A stretch of 64,000 nt of DNA from NCBI RefSeq assembly GCF_002967715.1, contig NZ_PUIA01000057.1, positions 186,001 to 250,000 of the forward strand, given 5' to 3'. The position numbers and the translations under genes were made by a program. The notes under the pieces were generated by a model. The model was not told the DNA's origin and searched no databases. It saw only the letters and a program-made list of their open reading frames with translations. Origin of the DNA: Blastopirellula marina (lineage in GTDB: Bacteria; Planctomycetota; Planctomycetia; Pirellulales; Pirellulaceae). Below are positions 19,412 to 27,555 of the stretch, piece by piece (within the stretch, counting starts at the first letter, position 1; every line of letters begins with the position of its first letter).

Positions 19412-20419
19412 CTAAATCTCTTTCCACTGTAAGTAATCGCGTGCCCGCTCCATTAAACAGTAAGCATGGACGATGTTGTCCCAACTGTGTTCCTTCCCCA
19501 GGATATTGGCAGCATTGACCTGTTCGACCTTCTGACGCTGGTCGTGGGCCAGGCTGAAACCGATGTAACCAGCGGCCTCGTCCCCTTTGCGTTGACTTGC
19601 CATACGATAAAAACGCAGAATCTTGTCGGCACTGTTGAATGCACTGTACATGCGATCAATCACCTCGAGTGCCTGGCCGTTGCGTCCCGACGGATAGATT
19701 GCCGAATAGGTAATGCCTGCTGAGAAAATCGCCACGCGATAGCCGTGCGTGTTGTTTTCATGCTGTGGAATCGCCCGACCGCGAAGCGAACCGCCGGCCA
19801 TCAGATGGCAAGCCCCCATGGTCACGCGTGCCCCCAGACTGAACGCCGATATCGAGACCTGTTCTTCGGTGGGAATGGTCATTAGATACGAAGCCAGGTA
19901 ATAGGCATCGATATCCGCACGCTGGGCATGCTCGCGAACCGTTTGCAGCGGTTTGGGTTCTTCCTGAGTGGGCCACGACCACATCACGTGGCGCACTTTC
20001 TGGTCCATCGAAAGATTCCGCGTTACCTCGTGGTACATTTCCCACCCGCGGCGTTCGGCCCAATAGGTATCCATCCAATTGCCGTGGACGTAAATGCTGG
20101 TCAAGCCGCCAGGAGATGGGCTATTGGTGAAGGTTTCCCAGTCGATCGAAACCCAGCCTTCGCCAGGCACATACTGCGAGACCTGAATCTGTTCGATCGG
20201 CATTTCCCATCCACAGCCGCCTGACAGGCAGCGTGTCGAGACGAGAAAGACCTCGTCCCCAGGACGCGGAGACTTGCACGCGTAGCCGCACGGATAGCCA
20301 TCGATCGACTGACGAAATCCTGCCGATTCGGCCAAGAGATCCGTGCTTATAGCCATCGTCAAAAAAATGGCGAACAGACCAAAACGAGCGGAGCAGGTAG
20401 GCAAAGCGTAAGCGTTCAT
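19412..20419 (-). CDS. secreted alpha/beta-hydrolase (DUF900-like)
   Basis: The 335-residue protein has a signal peptide (cleavage near ISTDLLAES). An early oxyanion-side motif SIYVHGNW is followed by a nucleophile elbow SAFSLGAR, with Ser as the likely nucleophile. A late HSWDNIVHAY segment could supply the catalytic His. The architecture matches DUF900-type alpha/beta hydrolases, and the signal peptide places it in the periplasm or outside. Mature N-terminal cysteines (YPCGYACKS, TRCLSGGCGW) suggest disulfides. Start ATG 20419 is chosen because it begins the signal peptide; an in-frame TTG at 20458 would add 13 polar residues. Substrate unknown. Confidence 0.8.
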   Translation of the reverse strand: MNAYALPTCSARFGLFAIFLTMAISTDLLAESAGFRQSIDGYPCGYACKSPRPGDEVFLVSTRCLSGGCGWEMPIEQIQVSQYVPGEGWVSIDWETFTNSPSPGGLTSIYVHGNWMDTYWAERRGWEMYHEVTRNLSMDQKVRHVMWSWPTQEEPKPLQTVREHAQRADIDAYYLASYLMTIPTEEQVSISAFSLGARVTMGACHLMAGGSLRGRAIPQHENNTHGYRVAIFSAGITYSAIYPSGRNGQALEVIDRMYSAFNSADKILRFYRMASQRKGDEAAGYIGFSLAHDQRQKVEQVNAANILGKEHSWDNIVHAYCLMERARDYLQWKEI

Positions 20420-20570
20420 CAAAGTTGCTGGCTTGGGGGGAGTTTGGCGGTCACGCAATCCATCGCCGTAACTCTACCACCTAAAACGTGTGATGTGATG
20501 ATTTTTTTCAACATTCGATGTTGCAGGAATTTCTCATGTTGAAGTTGCACATCGTTATTTGTGGGGTAGT

Positions 20571-20585
20571 GTTTGGCAGCCAAAC
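20571..20585. promoter_or_regulatory. 15-bp dyad, possible operator
   Basis: GTTTGGC-A-GCCAAAC has two perfect 7-bp arms around one central base. It is 51 bp before the ATG of the small cysteine-rich lipoprotein gene and 151 bp before the start of the divergent hydrolase gene, so it is placed to act as a regulator site for either. Confidence 0.35.
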
Positions 20586-20636
20586 CTGTGCTTTGTTCAT
20601 TTCCCCAGTCGCAACGTTCCCATGAGGAGATTTCCC

Positions 20637-20876
20637 ATGAAGCGATTTACGCTTTTGCTGACGTGCGTGGCCTTGCTGGCTGCGACCGCCGGTTGCCGCT
20701 GCGGGGGTAATTTTTTCGGCGGGCGATCGAGCAACGATGGTTGCTGCGGACCTGTTGAATCAGTCGGCCCTGCGGTAACCACCTATGATCCAGCCATTTC
20801 GTACGAAGGTTCGTACGGTGATGGATCGTCCGTGATCGTATCGCCGGAATCCATTTTGCCGGCCCCTGCCCGCTAA
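20637..20876 (+). CDS. small cysteine-rich putative lipoprotein (79 aa)
   Basis: The product has a short signal sequence ending at Cys20 in the setting ATAGC, then several more Cys (CRCGG, GCCGP) in a Gly/Ser-rich mature part. ATG 20637 is preceded by GAGGAG at 20624-20629, a strong ribosome binding site; an in-frame ATG at 20622 lies at its edge. Thr at -3 of the lipobox is unusual. It is flanked upstream by a 15-bp dyad and downstream by a strong terminator, so it is likely a single-gene unit. No function recognised. Confidence 0.75.
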   Translation: MKRFTLLLTCVALLAATAGCRCGGNFFGGRSSNDGCCGPVESVGPAVTTYDPAISYEGSYGDGSSVIVSPESILPAPAR

Positions 20877-20919
20877 TCGAATCACCTTGATGTACCATCA
20901 AGGGAAACACGGTCAAATT

Positions 20920-20965
20920 AGCCGCCTCAGCATTGAGAATAACTCGATGCTAGGGCGGCTTTTTT
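20920..20965 (+). terminator. strong Rho-independent terminator
   Basis: A long imperfect stem (AGCCGCC at 20920-20926 with GGCGGCT at 20954-20960, extended inward by paired AGCAT/ATGCT and GAG/CTC segments) runs into TTTTTT. It ends the small lipoprotein gene. Confidence 0.8.
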
Positions 20966-21233
20966 GTTAGCTAAACCTCTCTTCGGACTATCCACCGGCC
21001 CAGCGCCCGCTTATCTACACCAGTCCTCTTAATCCATACGACTGTCAAAACAGTTGCTTCACTTAGAACACCTCGGCTATCTGGCAACTCTCCGGAATAC
21101 GTGCCCCAGATTACCCCGTCGTCGATAGTCTGACTAAGATAGAGTAAAGAGCGGTGGGAAAAGGAATGCTTGCCTGGCGGTTGTCATGGAAGAGACGAAC
21201 ACCCTTTCGATCTTCCAACCTCGCTTGAGTTTC
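20966..21233. other. intergenic region before the transglutaminase pair
   Basis: No gene is visible from the terminator to the transglutaminase start. An in-frame upstream ATG at 21186 would extend that protein by 16 residues. The region presumably contains the promoter of the tandem pair. Confidence 0.45.
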
Positions 21234-22199
21234 ATGCTTCGATCAATCTTCGCCCTGCTCCTCCTGTGCGTCCTTTGCCCCCAAACGGCATGGGCCCAGT
21301 TTGAAAACGTTCAACCCGATGAAGCCAAGTCAGCCACCGTTTTAGGTACTGCGAAAACAACCAAGTACCAGGTCGGCGTAAAGATCTCAGCGGTGGGGGG
21401 CCCTTGCGGAGGCCTGACGGCAACCATTCCGGTGCCGGCCGATTGGCCTGAACAATCGGTGCGTCTCGCTGACGAACAGGTTTCGCCCGAGATTGGCAAC
21501 GTTGGCTATCGCTTGGTCGAAGGAACCGTGAAAGAAATGATGATCACCGTTCCTCGGATCAATCCAGGGGAAACAGCGGTCGCCGTCATTACCGTCGAAG
21601 TCGAACGGCGTTCGGCCGCTCCTCCGGAAGACACCTCGGGGCTGACGATCCCCAAGCGGCCTCCTTTGGCGATGCGACGCTACCTCGGGTCGAGCCCATA
21701 CATCGAGTCGCGCCATGGTGAAGTTCGTCGTCAGGCGAGTGAAATCATCGAAGACATCGATTCCGATTGGGCCAAGGTCGAAGCAATCTACGACTGGGTT
21801 CGCGAGAATATCACTTACACATCAATGAAACCAACCAATGCCGTCACGGCGCTACGTGAAAAGAAAGGGGATTTCGAGGACGTCACTGGCGTCTTCATCG
21901 CCCTTTGCCGAGCTGCGGATATCCCTGCTCGAACAGTCTGGATCCCTAGCTCCAGTTACGCCGAGTTCTACCTGGAAGATGCCGAAGGGGAAGGTCACTG
22001 GTATCCTTGTCGTGTCGCTGGGGATCGTGCGTTCGGCGAAATGCCCGACCATCCGATCATCCTGCAAAAGGGAGATAACTTTCGCATTCCCGGACGCAAG
22101 GATCCCGTTCGCTTTGTGAACGAGAAGCTGAGTGGCAAAGCGATCCGTGGTGGTGGTAAACCCAAAGTCGAATTCGTCCGCGAGGTGCTCGGTGGCTAA
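21234..22199 (+). CDS. secreted transglutaminase-like protein lacking catalytic Cys and His
   Basis: This protein of about 321 residues has a clear signal peptide (MLRSIFALLLLCVLC then cleavage after AWA), then a beta-rich domain and a transglutaminase-like core near residues 150-300. Alignment with the next gene product, a clear paralogue, shows the catalytic Cys replaced by Phe (GDFEDV against GDCEEM; codon 21873-21875). The catalytic His is replaced by Ser (IPSSSYAEF against VPGHCYPEF; codon 21951-21953). It is therefore predicted to be inactive. The start is uncertain: ATG 21186 gives 337 residues, ATG 21234 gives a better signal peptide, and neither has a strong ribosome binding site. 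The 3' end overlaps the paralogue by 8 bp. Confidence 0.85.
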   Translation: MLRSIFALLLLCVLCPQTAWAQFENVQPDEAKSATVLGTAKTTKYQVGVKISAVGGPCGGLTATIPVPADWPEQSVRLADEQVSPEIGNVGYRLVEGTVKEMMITVPRINPGETAVAVITVEVERRSAAPPEDTSGLTIPKRPPLAMRRYLGSSPYIESRHGEVRRQASEIIEDIDSDWAKVEAIYDWVRENITYTSMKPTNAVTALREKKGDFEDVTGVFIALCRAADIPARTVWIPSSSYAEFYLEDAEGEGHWYPCRVAGDRAFGEMPDHPIILQKGDNFRIPGRKDPVRFVNEKLSGKAIRGGGKPKVEFVREVLGG

Positions 22200-23160
22200 G
22201 TCGCTTTGCTATTGTTTCGCGTTTATCCTGGCGATCTGTGGTAACGCACTGGCCCAGTTCGGCCCCGTGGAAACACCTTCCGCGAAGCTTACCGATGGCA
22301 CGACCTTCGAGACCGGGTTCACGCTGCAAGTCTCTGGACAGGCATCAGGAATCGCGGCGACATTTCCCGTGCCTGCGAACTGGGACGACCAACAGGCCGA
22401 GCTTGTCCATCAAGAGATTCATCCCAGCAGCGCGAACTTGCGATTCGTGAACCTGGACGGTACCCGTCAGGCACGTGTTGAAATTCCTCGCCTGTCTGCC
22501 GGTGATACAGCCAAGGTATTGCTTCGCTTTCGAGTTGCCCGACAAGCTGTTTCTCCTCCGAGTGAGCCACAACAGTTGACGCTTCCGGCGAGTAAAGATC
22601 TGGATCGCGATCAGCGTAAGTATTTGCTTCCCAGTCCATTTATTGAAAGCCGTGATACGAAGATCACCGGCGCGGCCAATTCTTTAGCAATGCCCAATGC
22701 GACTCCATGGGAACAGGTAAAAGCCTATTACGACTTCGTTCATCAGAATGTGAAGTACGAAAACGGTCCCATGAAGGGAGCCGTCACTGCCCTGGATGAA
22801 GGTCGTGGGGACTGCGAAGAAATGACGACCTTATTCGTCGCGCTCTGTCGTGCTGGCGAAGTTCCCGCGAGAACCGTCTGGGTGCCTGGTCACTGTTACC
22901 CTGAGTTTTTAACCAAGTCGAACGACGGCTCCGATCGCTGGGTGGCGGTCGAAATGACCGGTAACTGGCCCTTTGGGCAATCGCCTGAGAAACGACCGAT
23001 TCTCCAGAAAGGAGACAACTTCCGCATCCAGGGAAGTCGCACTCCGCAGCACTACGTGAAGCAAGAACTGGCCATCCGTGACTACAAGGGAAACTCGCCC
23101 CCGGTAGTCACCTGGTTGCCTGCGCCCGGTAAGGAACCACCCCGGGCAAACATGGATTAG
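22192..23160 (+). CDS. secreted transglutaminase-like protein, catalytic Cys and His intact
   Basis: This 322-residue paralogue of the preceding protein starts at GTG 22192, inside the upstream stop region. A GCGAGG ribosome binding site lies 6 bp before it, pointing to translational coupling. A signal peptide (KSLCYCFAFILAICGNALA) is followed by a beta-rich domain and the transglutaminase core, with Cys208 in GRGDCEEM and His234 in VPGHCYPEF. Both proteins share the same C-terminal segment (ILQKGDNFRI). The likely reaction is peptide-bond cleavage or cross-linking in the periplasm, but the substrate is unknown. The stop overlaps the convergent redoxin gene by 4 bp. Confidence 0.88.
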   Translation: MAKSLCYCFAFILAICGNALAQFGPVETPSAKLTDGTTFETGFTLQVSGQASGIAATFPVPANWDDQQAELVHQEIHPSSANLRFVNLDGTRQARVEIPRLSAGDTAKVLLRFRVARQAVSPPSEPQQLTLPASKDLDRDQRKYLLPSPFIESRDTKITGAANSLAMPNATPWEQVKAYYDFVHQNVKYENGPMKGAVTALDEGRGDCEEMTTLFVALCRAGEVPARTVWVPGHCYPEFLTKSNDGSDRWVAVEMTGNWPFGQSPEKRPILQKGDNFRIQGSRTPQHYVKQELAIRDYKGNSPPVVTWLPAPGKEPPRANMD

Positions 23161-23663
23161 TCCTGCTTCAGCTTCTCGATAATGGCGTCCCCCATCGCAC
23201 GATCTGGCTTGGTACCTTCCAAGATCGCAATAATCTTCCCTTCTTCGTCGACGATGTAGGCGTCGAATCCTTCGGGGCTATAGGCACCTGTCTTCTGGGC
23301 TTCCAAGTCCAGGGCAAACGGCATGGTGGCTTTGGTGCGTTCGCGAATCTTCTTCAGCCCGTCTGAACCAGTGGCTTCTTCACGCCAGATGATCAACAGT
23401 TCGGCACCGGCGTCCCTGATGGCGTCGTAATGCTTCTGCAAGTCGACGACCTGCTTCATGCAGAAGGGACACCAATTGGCTCGGTTGAAGGTGATCACCA
23501 GCTTCTTGCCTTTGAAGTCTCTCAGGTTAATCGTTTCAGCTCCTTCTCCATCCAGGGAGAAATCAGGAGCCTTGTCCCCGACTTTCAACTCGTCGGCCAT
23601 GATCGGCGACGCCAAGATTGCGATGGCGAGAATACTGAGACCGGTCATCCATTGGGTAAACAT
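23157..23663 (-). CDS. secreted peroxiredoxin/redoxin (AhpC/TSA fold)
   Basis: The 168-residue protein has a signal peptide (cleavage near PIMA) followed by a thioredoxin-fold AhpC/TSA domain. The active-site motif is WCPFC near residues 64-68, so both Cys of a CXXC are present, pointing to thiol-disulfide or peroxidase chemistry in the periplasm. Start ATG 23663 is preceded by AAGGAGAG. It shares only the redoxin fold with the large lipoprotein encoded next. Convergent with the active transglutaminase gene, it shares a TTAG stop overlap. Confidence 0.87.
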   Translation of the reverse strand: MFTQWMTGLSILAIAILASPIMADELKVGDKAPDFSLDGEGAETINLRDFKGKKLVITFNRANWCPFCMKQVVDLQKHYDAIRDAGAELLIIWREEATGSDGLKKIRERTKATMPFALDLEAQKTGAYSPEGFDAYIVDEEGKIIAILEGTKPDRAMGDAIIEKLKQD

Positions 23664-23761
23664 GGAAATCTCTCCTTGGGTTCGAGGAAGGAAAACGAGC
23701 AACTTCCATTATAGAGTTACACCCACACCGCATTCGAACCGTGCAGTAGCTTACCAGCAAC

Positions 23762-23796
23762 AAAAAAAGCCACGGATAATCACAATCCGTGGCTTT
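23762..23796 (-). terminator. Rho-independent terminator of the redoxin lipoprotein gene
   Basis: A perfect 11-bp stem (AAGCCACGGAT at 23767-23777 with ATCCGTGGCTT at 23785-23795) is followed, on the minus strand, by a run of seven T. It lies 37 bp after the stop of the 23833 gene. Confidence 0.85.
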
Positions 23797-23832
23797 CGAT
23801 TATTAGATTTCGAGGCGAAGTCGCGTTCCCTA

Positions 23833-25743
23833 TTAACGGACGACCTTCAGGCTGACGTCGGCGTCCGCAGTAGACGGAACCTGTTGCGGAGGCGACACTT
23901 GGCCGCGATTCACAGGTGCCGTAGCTCCCGGAACCTGCTGCATGGCACCCACGGTCGGATTGGATAACGATCCGACACCGCCGGCTCCTTGATTCAGGAC
24001 ACTCTGCAACAATTCCTCCAGCCGTTCTCCGCGTGGGTTGATTTCTACAACAGTTCCATCCGGACCAACAAAGACCAGAAATGGCAAGGCTTCAACGCCA
24101 CAGCGTTGGGCATTGGGATCCGAGAAACCGGTGTTGTCCGGGTCGGCACTGACCACCGTCGGCCAAGGCAAGGCATTGCTTTGAAAGAACGCACTACGAG
24201 CACGCGGATCGTCGTCCAGGTTGACGCTGACCACCTCAAAGCCCTTGGCACGGTACTTCTGATAAACCTGCTTGATGTTTTCCATCTCTTCGATGCAGAT
24301 CGGACACCAGGTAGCCCAGAAGTCGACCAAGACCCACTTGCCTTTGTATTGACTCCAATCAAATGGAGTACCATTCAGGTTATTGCCTTCGACGACAAAT
24401 GGCTTGGCAATCAAACCAGTTCGCTTTGCTGCGTTGGAAACAGAGATCTTTACCGACTCGACGACCTGGGGATCGGGATGATTGCCATAGAATTCGAGCA
24501 TCATGTTGGCCAATTTACTAGCCACCTGCATCTTCCGGTAATCTTCCATCTGCATTTCGATGGTGGAAAGCATTTGCAGCGGCTCTAGATCATCCTTCTG
24601 CTTGGTCGCGATCCAGGCACGAATCGCGGCAACCAGTTGATCTTCGGCGGCTTCATCCCCATTCGCCGCAGCCATCATCGTGCCCAGGATCTTGTACTGC
24701 ATGATCATGTCATCCAGTTCAGCGGCACGGGCAGCCAGCTTTTCGTCTTTTGCCCCAGTGAAGGAGTTCTTCATCATGGACAAAATCGAAACCGCTTCAT
24801 TGGTATGTCCCATTCGGGCAAAGACAGTCGCTGCATTCTCAGCGACACCAAAGTGCATAATGTCGGCGTTAGGATCTTCGATGATGTATCGCGAGTCTTC
24901 CAGCACAGGCTGAAACAGCGAAGGCTCACCGGCAGCAAACTGAGCCAACATCTGCTCGAACAGGAACAAGCGAGCAAATCGCGAGACTTCTGGATCTTTC
25001 GCCTGGGCGATGTGCTGAGCGAATTGAATTCGTTCCTGACGGATTTCTTCTGCTTGATTCGGCAGAATCTGAATCAGCATTTCATAGGCGTTGAATTTAA
25101 ATTGAACCGCGTTGCGACGTTCTTCGGAACTGGCACCCTGGCTGACCAGCAGTTTGTCCGCCGCCGTAATGACGTTCGAGTAAACCTTGGTCGCAAACTG
25201 ACGCAGTTCCTGCGGCGTGGCATTATCGGGAAACGGAACAGCCGTCAGGTTGTTCATGTAGGTCAACAGTTCCGTGGGCGTTCCGTCCGGCACGTTGTCT
25301 AGATTCATCTCAGCGGCCAATTCAGCAGCCGTGAGTGGCGGTGGCAATTCCGGCTGACCAGCAGCGGCGGTGGCTCCGGCGTTGATCTGCATGTCCGCAG
25401 CACCTTGTGCCGGCCCTGCCGCGACTTGAGCATTGCTGCCCGAGGCTTGCTGAGTGGAAGTTAACTGAGCCGGTGTCGTACGCTGCGATGGGGCCGGAGC
25501 CTGCATGGCCGCGGAGGTCGCAGGGTTTGCCGGCGCTTCAACCGAGTTCGAAGCCGTGACTTCAACCGCAGGCTGATGAGCCGGAGCGGAAGCCTGAGCC
25601 GGTGCCGCAGTGCTACCGGATTGTTCAATACTCACCGCTGGTGGATTCGCATCACCGCCGCCGCAACCAGCCAAAGTTACCCCAGCAGATGCCGCAAATA
25701 CTGCGGACCAGCAACACTTGTTCAGCAACACTCGAACTCGCAT
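23833..25743 (-). CDS. TlpA-like redoxin lipoprotein with long helical N-terminal domain
   Basis: This 636-residue protein begins with a lipoprotein signal (LAGC, lipidation Cys near residue 27). A Pro/Ala/Gln-rich linker runs to about residue 130, a mainly helical domain of about 300 residues follows, and the C-terminal redoxin domain has the active site WATWCPIC. The domain also has the VDFWATW strand and a likely cis-Pro region (EALPFLV). This arrangement fits a periplasmic, membrane-anchored thiol-disulfide oxidoreductase. The role of the middle helical part is not recognised. Start ATG 25743 follows AGGAAG. Confidence 0.87.
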   Translation of the reverse strand: MRVRVLLNKCCWSAVFAASAGVTLAGCGGGDANPPAVSIEQSGSTAAPAQASAPAHQPAVEVTASNSVEAPANPATSAAMQAPAPSQRTTPAQLTSTQQASGSNAQVAAGPAQGAADMQINAGATAAAGQPELPPPLTAAELAAEMNLDNVPDGTPTELLTYMNNLTAVPFPDNATPQELRQFATKVYSNVITAADKLLVSQGASSEERRNAVQFKFNAYEMLIQILPNQAEEIRQERIQFAQHIAQAKDPEVSRFARLFLFEQMLAQFAAGEPSLFQPVLEDSRYIIEDPNADIMHFGVAENAATVFARMGHTNEAVSILSMMKNSFTGAKDEKLAARAAELDDMIMQYKILGTMMAAANGDEAAEDQLVAAIRAWIATKQKDDLEPLQMLSTIEMQMEDYRKMQVASKLANMMLEFYGNHPDPQVVESVKISVSNAAKRTGLIAKPFVVEGNNLNGTPFDWSQYKGKWVLVDFWATWCPICIEEMENIKQVYQKYRAKGFEVVSVNLDDDPRARSAFFQSNALPWPTVVSADPDNTGFSDPNAQRCGVEALPFLVFVGPDGTVVEINPRGERLEELLQSVLNQGAGGVGSLSNPTVGAMQQVPGATAPVNRGQVSPPQQVPSTADADVSLKVVR

Positions 25744-25897
25744 GGAACACTTCCTGATGAAATTTCTCGGATCCTTCCCGATTGCCCACGGAAAGTCGCG
25801 GCGGGATTGTAGAACAATCGCCAATCGGACACAGCGCCGATTTCAGAGGATTTCGCTGGCACGACCCCGCCGACAGAAGGGGCATTCGCTGCTGGGC

Positions 25898-26695
25898 CTA
25901 GTGAACGCTAGCGTCGTCGAATTGGCCGCTAAAAACCGTACGTCCCCCATCAACTGGCAAGCAGACGCCGGTCACAAAGGGACTTTCCACCAGGAACTGG
26001 ACTGCCTGAGCGACATCATCTGGTTCCCCCAATCGCTTTACCAGGGTCGCATCGATGGCGGCCTGACGCTTTGTTTCGCCTGATCCTTCCGGCAAAAGCA
26101 CTTGCCCCGGCAGAACAGCGTTAACACGAATCGCCGGATTCGCAGCAGCCAAATCAACGGCCAAACTCTTGGTCAGCGTTACAAGAGCCCCTTTGCTGGC
26201 AATATAAGCCGAGAACCCTTTGGCCGGCCGTTCGACGGACCAGTCGGCGATATTCACTATCGCCCCGCCGGTCGACTGCTCTTGCATCCGCTGAGCGACA
26301 AAGCGACTGCAACTGAGTACAGAAAACGTATTCACTTGAAACAAAGAATAGACGTCGTCAGACGTGAGTTCGTCGAGCGGGGTCGGAAAGAAGACCGACG
26401 CCGAGTTCACTAACACATCGATCCGACCAAAGTAAAAGTGAACCATATCGACCATGTCCTTGATCGACGCTTCACTGGTCAAATCGGCATGAAACGCACT
26501 GGCCTCGGTCCCCTGCTCTCTCAAGCATTCGACAAATCGAATTGCCTCGTCCATCGATGTGTTGGCATGCACGGCGATTCGATAGCCGCAATCGGCAAGA
26601 TGCTGGGCGATGACGCGTCCGACACGCTTCGCACTGCCGGTCACTAATGCCACCGGCCGAACGTTGCCGAATGTTCTCTGCTTGCCGTTAATCAT
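25898..26695 (-). CDS. short-chain dehydrogenase, pteridine-reductase/FolM-like
   Basis: This 265-residue SDR has the cofactor motif TGSAKRVGR near residues 19-27, of the TGxxxRxG form found in pteridine reductases. The active-site region NIADWSVERPAKG carries Asp where classical SDRs have Ser, also as in PTR1/FolM, and the catalytic Tyr-Lys pair is in AYIASK. These features suggest reduction of dihydropterins or dihydrofolate with NADPH. The start overlaps the upstream LOG-family stop (ATGA), so this is the last gene of a three-gene operon. Substrate assignment is inference. Confidence 0.85.
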   Translation of the reverse strand: MINGKQRTFGNVRPVALVTGSAKRVGRVIAQHLADCGYRIAVHANTSMDEAIRFVECLREQGTEASAFHADLTSEASIKDMVDMVHFYFGRIDVLVNSASVFFPTPLDELTSDDVYSLFQVNTFSVLSCSRFVAQRMQEQSTGGAIVNIADWSVERPAKGFSAYIASKGALVTLTKSLAVDLAAANPAIRVNAVLPGQVLLPEGSGETKRQAAIDATLVKRLGEPDDVAQAVQFLVESPFVTGVCLPVDGGRTVFSGQFDDASVH

Positions 26696-27555
26696 GGTGC
26701 GATTACCTTGGCTTCTGGGTTCGCTTCATGGAACTTCTGGATGATCTTCCAGGCTTCCGATGGTGAATCAGCGAAGCTAAGCAGTTTCAAATGTTCATCA
26801 CGAATCACCGCTTCGTCCGCGAGGAACTCCCAATTGATGGCCTGCTTCCAGTATTCGCTGCCGTACAAAACGATGGGGATCGCCTGCATCCGGTCGGTTT
26901 GACGAAGCGTCAGCGCGTCGAACAGTTCGTCGAACGTACCAAAGCCCCCAGGAAACACCACCAAAGCCTTCGCACGCATGAGGAAGTGCATCTTTCGCAT
27001 AGCGAAATAATGGAACATAAAGCACAAGCCCGGCGTGATATACGGGTTGGGGTGCTGTTCCTCCGGCAGGGTAATATTAAGCCCAATGCTAGGCGCACCC
27101 ACATCGCAGGCCCCACGATTGCCGGCCTCCATGATGCCTGGGCCGCCGCCGGTGACAATCACGTGATCGTAGCGATTGTTGTTATAAGAGTGTCGCGAAA
27201 CGAGCGAGGCGAAGTCGCGTGCTTCGTCGTAGTATTTCGATTTGGCCAATTGACGTTCGGCCCGATGGATCGCTCGTTCGAGTTCCGGGCGATCCCCTTC
27301 CCTCTTGCGTTGCTCCTTCAGCTTGTCGAGTGTTGCCCGGGCTTTCGACTCTTCCACAATCTGCGTGCCGCCGAACAGGATGATCGTCGAGTTGATCTTC
27401 TTTCGTCGCAGATATAAGTCAGGCTTCGTGTACTCTAACTGCATCCGCAGACCGCGCATTTCCTCGCTTTGAAGAAAGTCGGTATCCAGTTCCGGTAGCA
27501 CGTAGCTGGGCGAGTTGACAATTTGTTCCTGGTTTTCTTGTTCGTGGGGTGTCAT
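26692..27555 (-). CDS. LOG-family protein (TIGR00730-like nucleoside-monophosphate phosphoribohydrolase)
   Basis: The 287-residue protein shows the LOG signature PGGFGTFDE near the middle-to-end and a nucleotide-binding GGGPGIMEA motif. LOG proteins cleave the N-glycosidic bond of nucleoside 5'-monophosphates such as AMP or cytokinin nucleotides; many were mislabelled lysine decarboxylases. It has an N-terminal extension of about 80 residues with a charged helical stretch relative to small LOG proteins. ATG 27555 has GAGGAG 9 bp upstream and overlaps the preceding gene's stop by one base (TGATG). Longer frames upstream run inside the preceding gene and are unlikely. Confidence 0.87.
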   Translation of the reverse strand: MTPHEQENQEQIVNSPSYVLPELDTDFLQSEEMRGLRMQLEYTKPDLYLRRKKINSTIILFGGTQIVEESKARATLDKLKEQRKREGDRPELERAIHRAERQLAKSKYYDEARDFASLVSRHSYNNNRYDHVIVTGGGPGIMEAGNRGACDVGAPSIGLNITLPEEQHPNPYITPGLCFMFHYFAMRKMHFLMRAKALVVFPGGFGTFDELFDALTLRQTDRMQAIPIVLYGSEYWKQAINWEFLADEAVIRDEHLKLLSFADSPSEAWKIIQKFHEANPEAKVIAP

